From positions 1-36,193 of the forward strand of contig NZ_FWWV01000018.1 of the NCBI RefSeq assembly GCF_900176075.1: a stretch of DNA of 36,193 nt. Direction: 5' to 3'. Source of the stretch: Pasteurella testudinis DSM 23072. Lineage in GTDB: Bacteria; Pseudomonadota; Gammaproteobacteria; Enterobacterales; Pasteurellaceae. The translations under genes were made by a program, and so were the position numbers. Below the pieces are notes generated by a model. The model made no database searches. It worked only from the letters and a program-made list of their open reading frames with translations, and was not told where the DNA came from. Of this stretch, positions 29,430 through 35,903 are shown in pieces (the stretch's first letter is position 1; each line of letters begins with the position of its first letter).

Positions 29430-29666
29430 ATGAGAGTGTCTATTCACCATACGATTTTTCAAGAACTTGCGCAAAATCTACAAGGGTCTGAATTGCAAAA
29501 ATCAATTGAAGCCTTTACTACTGCCGCGCTACTCGCTTGGAATACAAAACCTATCGAACAAGCGCAGTATCATTTTTTACAGATGATGCCGACAACCGGA
29601 AATCAACCGCACTTTAAAGCCTTTTCATTGCGATTGCACCCAAGTCAGTGCCTCATCATCTATTAA
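29430..29666 (+). CDS. Unknown 78-aa protein
   Basis: A small soluble protein (MRVSIHHTIFQELAQNLQGS ... HPSQCLIIY) with no signal, membrane segment or motif that I recognise. It is credible because AAGGAG and leader F precede ATG 29430 and it keeps the cluster's gene-leader-gene pattern; a frame extension back to 29370 would consume the leader. An uptake-type ACCGCACTT lies within it at 29606. Confidence 0.62.
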   Translation: MRVSIHHTIFQELAQNLQGSELQKSIEAFTTAALLAWNTKPIEQAQYHFLQMMPTTGNQPHFKAFSLRLHPSQCLIIY

Positions 29667-29671
29667 CTATT

Positions 29672-29724
29672 CCATGGGAACAGACTCCCATGGGGACTGT
29701 TCCCTTATTTTTTGGAGAACAGTT
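29672..29724 (+). promoter_or_regulatory. Two-hairpin translational leader G (ArdC remnant)
   Basis: Hairpin 1: CCATGGGA (29672-29679) with TCCCATGG (29686-29693), perfect. Hairpin 2: ACTGTTCCC (29696-29704) with GGAGAACAGT (29714-29723, one bulge), masking the SD before ATG 29725. Alternative: GGGAACAG (29676-29683) with CTGTTCCC (29697-29704), a perfect 8 bp. Confidence 0.78.
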
Positions 29725-30024
29725 ATGAAAAATCAACAACGCGAAACCCGTGATTTGTACCAGCAAGTCACCGATGACATCATCGAAGCCCTAGAGAGCG
29801 GCGTTATGCCGTGGATTAAACCGTGGAATGATGCCGAAGCTGAGCGTATTGCCCTGCGATTACCTTACAATGGTGAAAGCGGCCGCCACTACTCCGGCAT
29901 CAATATTTTGCTCTTATGGGCAGCACAAATTAAACATGGCTTTAAACAAGCCAAACAAGCCCGTACAGCGACAGATTATCTGATGCAGCATTTAACTGTA
30001 CCGCACTTGGCGCAAGCCTGTTAA
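29725..30024 (+). pseudogene. Truncated ArdC-type antirestriction gene (N-terminal part)
   Basis: The first about 72 residues match the ArdC N-terminal ssDNA-binding domain (DUF1738): DLYQQVTDDIIEALESGVMP, then WIKPWN and LPYNGESGRHYSGINILLLW AAQIKHGF. Intact ArdC proteins have about 300 residues with a C-terminal metallopeptidase domain. Here the similarity stops after HGF, an unrelated stretch (KQAKQARTATDYLMQHL...) follows, and the frame ends at residue 99. The rest has been lost by a deletion that also removed the start of the next gene. ArdC protects incoming DNA from restriction; this copy probably cannot, unless the N-terminal domain alone acts. Leader G is intact. Confidence 0.75.
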
Positions 30025-30053
30025 ACCGAAACCCGATCCACGCTCGCAAGTGC

Positions 30054-30413
30054 GTGGATCATTTTACCCAGCGGGGGATCAATCCTCAGCAACAAATATG
30101 GGTTCAAGCACAGGATATTGATTTTACGGCAGCGATGATGTGCTATATCCAAATGACTTTACTTCATATACCTGGCGAAGTGATTGTTGGCAACACTTTA
30201 ACTAACGAAGTGCGGTATAAACTATACACGCTTGCACATGTTATGGGAAACTGGGAGGCACGTTTACAGTCATCGAATCTGCCAACAAACTTGCCGGTTT
30301 CTAATATCACCAATACCGGGATATCTGAAATTATTGATACCGAGACAATACCTTCGCAACCTATTGACGAATTTGAACAAATTGACTGGCACAAGGAAAT
30401 CATTTTTTATTAG
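30054..30413 (+). pseudogene. C-terminal fragment of an adenine-type DNA methylase
   Basis: About 119 residues in a frame without a proper start (GTG at 30054 lacks an SD). WVQAQDIDFTAAMMCYIQMT and LLHIPGEVIVGNTLTNEVRY, then LYTLAHVMGNWEARLQ, resemble the C-terminal half of the N-6 DNA methylase genes carried by ICEs and plasmids (T.DID..AV.MCYIQLSLLGIPA.V..GN.LT). The SAM-binding N-terminal half is absent. Together with the truncated ArdC gene this marks one deletion joint between about 29950 and 30054. A perfect inverted repeat GATCCACGC/GCGTGGATC (30035-30043 with 30052-30060) lies at that joint. Family assignment is moderately sure. Confidence 0.6.
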
Positions 30414-30420
30414 TGCTATC

Positions 30421-30459
30421 AAAAAACCCTATTCTGATCTACAGAATAGGGTTTTTCTT
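30421..30459 (+). terminator. Intrinsic terminator of the second leading-region cluster
   Basis: ACCCTATTCTG (30426-30436) pairs perfectly with CAGAATAGGGT (30442-30452) around ATCTA, followed by TTTTCTTT and preceded by AAAAAA: a strong, possibly bidirectional terminator. Confidence 0.9.
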
Positions 30460-30542
30460 TATATCTGAAAAACAATTAATTCTTTTATCATATGCAACGA
30501 GAGTAGATACTTCCTGACATAGCTCAAAACCAAATAGTAACT

Positions 30543-30758
30543 ATGACAAAGCCAAAGCAACTGTTTATTTTTCTACTTGTAATATCTCACCCAGTATGCG
30601 GCGTTGACGTCGGTGATATTTGCCATGTTGAAGCCGAAGCCTACTATCCCGGTGTTTGGGAAGAATATGGCGATGATGAACTGATTTGTAATTATTGGCG
30701 TTGGTTGGGTATTGAAAATCCAGAGTTTGAGGATAATACTTATATGACAGAAGAATAA
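30543..30758 (+). CDS. Doubtful 71-aa exported peptide
   Basis: MTKPKQLFIFLLVISHPVCG looks like a signal peptide, followed by a short acidic, aromatic-rich mature part (VEAEAYYPGVWEEYGDDELI, CNYWRWLGIENP) with a few cysteines. No SD is visible before ATG 30543 and no family is recognised. It stands alone between a terminator and the convergent recombinase gene. The composition is not random-looking, so a small real gene is possible. Otherwise the 470 bases between 30414 and 30885 hold only the terminator. Confidence 0.35.
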   Translation: MTKPKQLFIFLLVISHPVCGVDVGDICHVEAEAYYPGVWEEYGDDELICNYWRWLGIENPEFEDNTYMTEE

Positions 30759-30885
30759 CCTTTATCAAAAGATCAGTATCTATCCTAAAAAAGACTTCTG
30801 GCAGGAGCAATGATTAATTCAAATCACATAGAAAGAGTTTTTCAAATTTATTCGCTAATTATTACTCCCAATATTATTGATGAGC

Positions 30886-31512
30886 CTAACCTTTACACTC
30901 TGACGCAAAATTCTTTTGTGATCTCATCACCAATTTCACTAAGCTCGGGCTACAGCCCGCTAACATTGCAGTTTCTTTAATAGTATGCGTTTTTCTCAGT
31001 TCAATAATTAACTGGTGTTTTTTATGATTAGCGACTTTGCCTCGATACATCTTATTTAATTTCGCACGCTCAATACCGGCAGCTTGGCGTGCTCTACGCT
31101 GTTCATAGTCATCGCGTGACATCTGTATTGCAACCTTAAACAACATAGTTTGTACACTTGCCAGTACAATTTTTGCGATCTCAGAATCCGTCGCGATTTG
31201 ACTCAAATCAACGATGCCGGGAATGGAAAGAAATGCGCCTTTCTCTTTGATACGTTCAAATAATTTTTCTGCTTCAGCCAAAGGTAAACGAGTTAATCTA
31301 TCAATATGCTCTGCAACTACGACATCGCCGGGCTGTAAATCTTCAATCAGCTGATTCAGTACCGGTCGATTTAAATTTGCACCGGATGCCTTTTCTCGGT
31401 AAACGCCGGCAAGATAATACCCCTCTTCTCGAATTTTATCGAGAAGTGAATCTTGTCGAACTAAATTTTGCTCTTGCGTGCTGACACGCAAATAAACCCG
31501 TGCAACTTTCAT
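30886..31512 (-). CDS. Serine recombinase (resolvase/invertase family)
   Basis: A 208-residue serine recombinase. YLRVSTQEQ gives the catalytic Ser11, GVYREKASGANLNRPVLNQL is the next conserved block, and DRLTR (71-75) carries the catalytic arginines. The C-terminal helix-turn-helix is TIKETAMLAGCSPSLVKLVM. Length and layout fit Tn3 resolvases and Gin/Pin invertases, not large serine integrases, so it more likely resolves or inverts DNA than integrates the ICE. Good SD (AAGGAAAA) before the ATG at 31512. Palindromic GGTATACC at 31548-31555, upstream of its start, might belong to its crossover site. Confidence 0.88.
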   Translation of the reverse strand: MKVARVYLRVSTQEQNLVRQDSLLDKIREEGYYLAGVYREKASGANLNRPVLNQLIEDLQPGDVVVAEHIDRLTRLPLAEAEKLFERIKEKGAFLSIPGIVDLSQIATDSEIAKIVLASVQTMLFKVAIQMSRDDYEQRRARQAAGIERAKLNKMYRGKVANHKKHQLIIELRKTHTIKETAMLAGCSPSLVKLVMRSQKNFASECKG

Positions 31513-31547
31513 AATTTTTTCCTTCTAAGACAGCATTGGACACTTTA

Positions 31548-31766
31548 GGTATACCCGAGATGACTAATTAAAAACAAGGAATAATTTAGAAAAAATAGTA
31601 TCCTAACTGACCATATCTAATTTAACCATGTTATTTGGCTAATCAACCAGATTTTAATTTTGTATCTAGATGAAAAAGGAAAATGGAAAAGGCTAAGGGA
31701 CTCCTTACGGAGTTAAGGGTAACCTTTCCAAGGGGAAAGGTCTTACCCGAAAAGGCCAAAAGGCCT
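31548..31766. other. Inverted-repeat region upstream of traI: candidate oriT and/or recombination site
   Basis: Between the divergent recombinase and relaxase genes there is a palindrome GGTATACC (31548-31555), then AT-rich DNA. Three consecutive stem-loops follow: ACTCC/GGAGT (31700-31704 with 31709-31713); GGGTA + CCTTTCC with GGAAAGG + TACCC (31717-31729 with 31734-31748, small bulge); and AGGCC/GGCCT (31753-31757 with 31762-31766). The flanks are purine-rich with repeated AAGG. A relaxase origin of transfer often sits beside the relaxase gene. No nic consensus for MobH oriTs is known to me, so this is positional. Confidence 0.35.
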
Positions 31767-31874
31767 AATGTTCCACATAAAATAACGTTAATAAATTTAA
31801 AAAGAATTTTTTATTCATTCTATGCACTATTTTTTGTTTTAATGGCTATACTTTTAATCATCACAGAAGCATAA
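31683..31874 (+). CDS. Doubtful 63-aa peptide with C-terminal membrane helix
   Basis: The first half of this frame is encoded by the stem-loop cluster at 31700-31766, which is unusual for a coding sequence. The second half encodes a plausible transmembrane helix (FYSFYALFFVLMAILLIITE). Its stop is one base before the traI start, which would allow translational coupling. AAGGAAA lies very close to ATG 31683. It may be a real coupled mini-protein or just an open frame through a regulatory region. Confidence 0.3.
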   Translation: MEKAKGLLTELRVTFPRGKVLPEKAKRPNVPHKITLINLKRIFYSFYALFFVLMAILLIITEA

Positions 31875-31875
31875 A

Positions 31876-33765
31876 ATGAACCTATGGCCATTTAAACGCA
31901 AAGCCACAATACTGCGAGAAGTAACACCAAAAAACAATTCGACATTCGATATAGATGGCTGGCACATTCCCCTATCGGCTGAACAGCTATTGAAAACTGA
32001 ACTACGGCAGAAGTATCTAGGTGTGCTGTGGCAGCAAGTATCTATGACTAAAAAGATGTTTACCACACTTTATCAAAAGCCCATTGAACGATACGCCGAA
32101 ATAGTTCAACTGCTCCCGGCTTCGGAATCGCATCACCATTCGCACTTAGGCGGAATGCTAGATCATGGATTAGAAGTCGTTTCCTTTGCAGCTAAACTTC
32201 GGCAAAATTATGTGCTGCCGCAAAATGCAGCACCGGAAGAACAATCTAGGCAGCGCGATGCTTGGACTGCGATTGTCATTTATAGTGCGTTGGTACACGA
32301 CATTGGTAAAGTTATCGTTGATATTGAAATTCAATTACAAGACGGTTCGCGCTGGTTAGCATGGCATGGTATTCCTAAGTTACCGTACAAATTCAAATAC
32401 ATCAAAAGCCGCGATTACAACCTTCATCCAACACTTGGCGGTTTTTTAGCTTCACAGCTTATTCCTAATGATGTTTTTGATTGGCTCAGCCAATATCCGG
32501 AAGCCTTTACCGCTTTTATGTACACAATCGCCGGACACTATGATAAAGCTGGTATTTTATCGGAAATTATTCAAAAAGCAGATCAACACAGTGTTACACT
32601 TGCTCTAGGCGGGGATATTAAAAAACTGGTACAACAACCAACTAAATCTTTTTCAAAACAATTAATTTTAGCCTTACGATACTTGTTGGAACACAAAATA
32701 AAATTAAACACACCAAAAGGACCTGCCGATGGCTGGTACACCGAAGACGGGCTTTGGCTAATGAGTAAAACCACAGCAGATAACATCAGAGCCTATCTAC
32801 TTGGACAAGGCATATCCGTTCCTAGTGACAATTTAAAATTATTCGATGAGTTACAATCTCTCGGAATCATAGATCCAACACCAAAAAATACCGCTATTTG
32901 GCATTGCCGAATCAAGGCTAATTCGGGCTGGACACCGCCAAATACGTTTACGCTTTTGAAAATTAAGCCGGAAGTGATCTGGGAACATATTGACGATCGC
33001 CCATCATATTTTGCCGGTACCGTCTATATTAAAGAGAAAAAATCTCCAGTAATAGAAGCGGAAAATGAAAAAGAGAATAAAATAGCAATAGGAAAACCGG
33101 AAGTCACCACTCCAGCTGAACAAGCATTTACAACAGCAAAGATATCCTCTGCTTCAGAAAGCTCACAAGTGCCACAAGAAAGCCACTCATCGGATCTAAA
33201 TAGTTTTGTGCTCGATTTATTCTCTAGCGAACAGACCATCAATAATGATATGCCATCAGAAGATGGTAGCTCAAAAGAGTCTCCTCCCTTCCCTGCTAAC
33301 TCCATAACAACTAAAAATAAATTGGAAAAAGAAACTGATAGCAACAAAATATCACGCTCGAAAATGCTACCAACAGAATCTAATGCTGAGAACTTTATTC
33401 AGTGGTTAAAATCCGGAATACAAACCGATAAATTTGCAATCAATAAGCCCACAGCCAAATTACATATTATAGATGAGCAATTATTTATGGTTACCCCATC
33501 AATATTCCAACTATTTCTTCAGGAAGCAGGAATGTTATACGATCAAGAGTCAGTTACTGCACTACAGTATGATTTCCAAGCCCTTAGATTTCACAAGAAA
33601 CGTCCTTTACCGGATAAACAAGATAGTGTTAATTTTTGGAAATGTTCTGTTATTGGACCAAGAAAATCGTCATATCTTATAGGTTATTTAATACCTGATA
33701 TCCGCTCATTTTTTGGTGATAAAGTATTATTAAATAACCAAAGATTAATATTGTTAGACAGTTAA
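31876..33765 (+). CDS. traI: MobH-family conjugative relaxase TraI (TIGR03760)
   Basis: A 629-residue relaxase of the TraI_2/MobH class found in PFGI-1/SXT-type ICEs. The HD-hydrolase-like core shows HHHSHLGGMLDHGLEV (H86-H90, D96-H97) and ALVHDIGKV (H141-D142), followed by HPTLGGFLASQLIP and AGHYDKAGI. The middle (about 390-500) is a low-complexity serine/glutamate linker. The C-terminal about 120 residues are the TraI_2_C domain (ENFIQWLKSGIQTDKFAINK..., RPLPDKQDSVNFWKCSVIGP). It would nick oriT and pilot the transferred strand. In this ICE class the integrase normally follows traI; here a type VI secretion gene faces it two bases away. Confidence 0.9.
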   Translation: MNLWPFKRKATILREVTPKNNSTFDIDGWHIPLSAEQLLKTELRQKYLGVLWQQVSMTKKMFTTLYQKPIERYAEIVQLLPASESHHHSHLGGMLDHGLEVVSFAAKLRQNYVLPQNAAPEEQSRQRDAWTAIVIYSALVHDIGKVIVDIEIQLQDGSRWLAWHGIPKLPYKFKYIKSRDYNLHPTLGGFLASQLIPNDVFDWLSQYPEAFTAFMYTIAGHYDKAGILSEIIQKADQHSVTLALGGDIKKLVQQPTKSFSKQLILALRYLLEHKIKLNTPKGPADGWYTEDGLWLMSKTTADNIRAYLLGQGISVPSDNLKLFDELQSLGIIDPTPKNTAIWHCRIKANSGWTPPNTFTLLKIKPEVIWEHIDDRPSYFAGTVYIKEKKSPVIEAENEKENKIAIGKPEVTTPAEQAFTTAKISSASESSQVPQESHSSDLNSFVLDLFSSEQTINNDMPSEDGSSKESPPFPANSITTKNKLEKETDSNKISRSKMLPTESNAENFIQWLKSGIQTDKFAINKPTAKLHIIDEQLFMVTPSIFQLFLQEAGMLYDQESVTALQYDFQALRFHKKRPLPDKQDSVNFWKCSVIGPRKSSYLIGYLIPDIRSFFGDKVLLNNQRLILLDS

Positions 33766-33767
33766 TA

Positions 33768-35102
33768 TCAATTAATATTGATGACCGCATGCTTTTCTGA
33801 TAAATAATAAAAAGATAGTAGGGTCATTAATCTCTGATCAATTTGTTGTTTCAATAACACATTATTATTCTTAGAAAAATCGAATAACAGTTCTTCTACG
33901 CTAATATTCTCATTAAGCTGTTTTTCTAAATTATGAGTAATCGTTTTTAAGCGTGATATTGTTATTCCCTTTCCGTTACTCTCTGCGGTTAATAACTCTT
34001 GCTGCAAATTATCCAAGGTTTGCTTTACCTTACTATAATTACCATGATTTTTTAGAGCTGAATCAGCTAATACGAAAATTTTTTGCTCCCAATTAGTTTT
34101 TATTGGATCCGTAACATCAGGTCCAAGCTTATCAGCACTAATAGCAATCAAAGACTCTGCCTGCTGAAATGCAAATAAAGGAGATGACATCGCCTTATCG
34201 ACTTCAATATTCAGCTTTTCTACATTCCAGGTAAAATCTGCTTTAATATAATCAGAATATTGTCCACCATTAGAAAAACCACCTATCTTCCAAACTATGA
34301 CTAGCATAATAATAGCGCCTAAGGCAAAATTGGCACAAGATAGCCATACTTTAGATATTAGTTTATTCTTTATTATTTTATCTTTATTTGCATCATTATT
34401 TATATTTTTCACTAAATCATGCTGCAAGTTTTTATCTGTTGGCTTTATCGCTTCAAAAGATATTGATTTATTTTCATCTAGTAGTAATGATGAATTTTTC
34501 TCTTTTATATTCTCAGAAATATTTGAATTTGGTGCATTATCTATAATAATACCAGGAGAATGACTTCCATCTACAACATCGTATGCCTTACGAATAGTAA
34601 CATCTTCTAATTTAGCGATGATTTCTGTTATAGAATATAATAAAGTACACAGATTACAGTATGAATCCGGATAGCTCCGGTTTAATTTATCAACAATCAA
34701 CGATAAAGAATGCTCTAACTTATAAAGAAGTTTAAGATCAGATATACTAAAATCAGTATTTTGTATTACCTTAGAAAGTTGACTATTTAACCAATTTAAT
34801 ATAACAATACGCTGTCCTTGCTCTTGAGGCCATATATCATTCCAATATGGGATTAAGGATAACACGAGCAGATCAATAGATTCTACAATCTCTTTCAGTC
34901 CATTCACATTAGCTTGCGCTGAAGCATAGTAAGAGAGTGTTTGCAAATCAAAACCATTTTCTTGAAATAGTTTTTCTGAAAGATTTTTAATTTTGTGCCA
35001 ATTAACCTCTCTTCCGATACGATTAAGACAGTTTATTTCATTTCTAATCGAAATAAAGAAATCGAGATCTTTAGGTGAGGAGCCTAATTTAATATTTAAC
35101 AT
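33768..35102 (-). CDS. VasL/TssA-like type VI secretion protein
   Basis: A 444-residue protein resembling VasL-type members of the TssA/ImpA family. It has an N-terminal ImpA-N-like region (FISIRNEINCLNRIGREVNW; LFQENGFDLQTLSYYASAQA; YWNDIWPQEQGQRIVILNWL), an asparagine/serine-rich linker, one transmembrane helix (CANFALGAIIMLVIVWKIG, about residue 260) and a C-terminal helical VasL domain. TssA-family proteins prime and cap the T6SS tail. Here it belongs to a minus-strand, AT-rich block that starts outside the window. Its start overlaps the upstream gene's stop (TAATG). It ends two bases from the convergent traI. Confidence 0.75.
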   Translation of the reverse strand: MLNIKLGSSPKDLDFFISIRNEINCLNRIGREVNWHKIKNLSEKLFQENGFDLQTLSYYASAQANVNGLKEIVESIDLLVLSLIPYWNDIWPQEQGQRIVILNWLNSQLSKVIQNTDFSISDLKLLYKLEHSLSLIVDKLNRSYPDSYCNLCTLLYSITEIIAKLEDVTIRKAYDVVDGSHSPGIIIDNAPNSNISENIKEKNSSLLLDENKSISFEAIKPTDKNLQHDLVKNINNDANKDKIIKNKLISKVWLSCANFALGAIIMLVIVWKIGGFSNGGQYSDYIKADFTWNVEKLNIEVDKAMSSPLFAFQQAESLIAISADKLGPDVTDPIKTNWEQKIFVLADSALKNHGNYSKVKQTLDNLQQELLTAESNGKGITISRLKTITHNLEKQLNENISVEELLFDFSKNNNVLLKQQIDQRLMTLLSFYYLSEKHAVININ

Positions 35103-35815
35103 TAGAGTTTATTCCTGTTATCCAATTCTTTTTCCAACAATACCAAGTCAAGATATGATATATATTTTTTATATTTTGAAATATCACTAGTTATAGATAT
35201 TTTAAAAATCATAATCATCAAAATAATGACAAGACACATAAAAATCCAATATCCTGGTTTAGAAAAATTCATTATATTTTGCGATAAAAAATCATTCCAT
35301 TGAATATATCCATACGACTCCAGTGCAGTTAACACAGTAACACTCAAAGGAACAAGCCCCCAAGAAAAAACACCATTCACATAGTCTTTCTTTTTAATCT
35401 CATTTTCTAAAAAGGTTTTAACTGTTTTCAATGAGTGTAATTTAAACTTAATTAATCTATTAACACTCACTATATTATATGCCAACTTATGCTTTAAAAG
35501 ACGATATCTACCCCCTTGCCGAATAACGTTATAAATATCAATAACCATAGAAATAGCGAGAAAGATATAAAGCACACCATAAATAAAGTTAAAAATATAA
35601 AAAATCGTTATAAAACATTCAAAATATGTCATATTTATATTTCGATATAAAAGTGCCATCAATAGAGAAATGCCCATTAGAGGAAGAAAAGTCCAATTTA
35701 GTCTACCTAGCCACTTATAAATTTTATTTTCTAAATTACTCCGATTAGGCCTACCATTTTTCGAGATAAACTCCAATGTATCTATAATTTCTTCAATATC
35801 TTTTTTCAACGCCAT
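35102..35815 (-). CDS. Unknown multi-pass membrane protein in the T6SS block
   Basis: A 237-residue protein with about four transmembrane helices: two close together near residues 35-85 (TFLPLMGISLLMALLY; FITIFYIFNFIYGVLYIFLA) and two near 155-210 (FSWGLVPLSVTVLTALE; WIFMCLVIILMIMIF). The N- and C-termini are charged. I recognise no family. It is translationally coupled to the VasL-like gene and follows the ankyrin gene at 88 bases. It could be an immunity protein for a membrane- or periplasm-acting effector, or a T6SS accessory; this is inference from neighbours. AGGAT precedes ATG 35815, and TATAAT lies about 30 bases upstream. Confidence 0.65.
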   Translation of the reverse strand: MALKKDIEEIIDTLEFISKNGRPNRSNLENKIYKWLGRLNWTFLPLMGISLLMALLYRNINMTYFECFITIFYIFNFIYGVLYIFLAISMVIDIYNVIRQGGRYRLLKHKLAYNIVSVNRLIKFKLHSLKTVKTFLENEIKKKDYVNGVFSWGLVPLSVTVLTALESYGYIQWNDFLSQNIMNFSKPGYWIFMCLVIILMIMIFKISITSDISKYKKYISYLDLVLLEKELDNRNKL

Positions 35816-35903
35816 AAATTATCCTACAAGCATAGATTGAATTATAAAATAATAAAGATTGTACACTGCGATAGCCAAGGAAATTGGGTAAGCTAATTTA
35901 TCA

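Noticed and set aside
30035-30060. GATCCACGC/GCGTGGATC hairpin as an intrinsic terminator
   Set aside because: Only ATTTTA follows, with no real T-run, and it lies in the reading frame of the methylase fragment. A strong terminator exists further down at 30421.
30886-31512. Serine recombinase as the ICE integrase
   Set aside because: At 208 residues with a short C-terminal HTH it fits resolvases/invertases. Large serine integrases are about 450-600 residues, and ICEs of this class use tyrosine integrases.
33760-33900. attR-like direct repeat or tRNA 3' end at the traI/T6SS junction
   Set aside because: I found no tRNA-like sequence and no repeat of this region elsewhere in the window.
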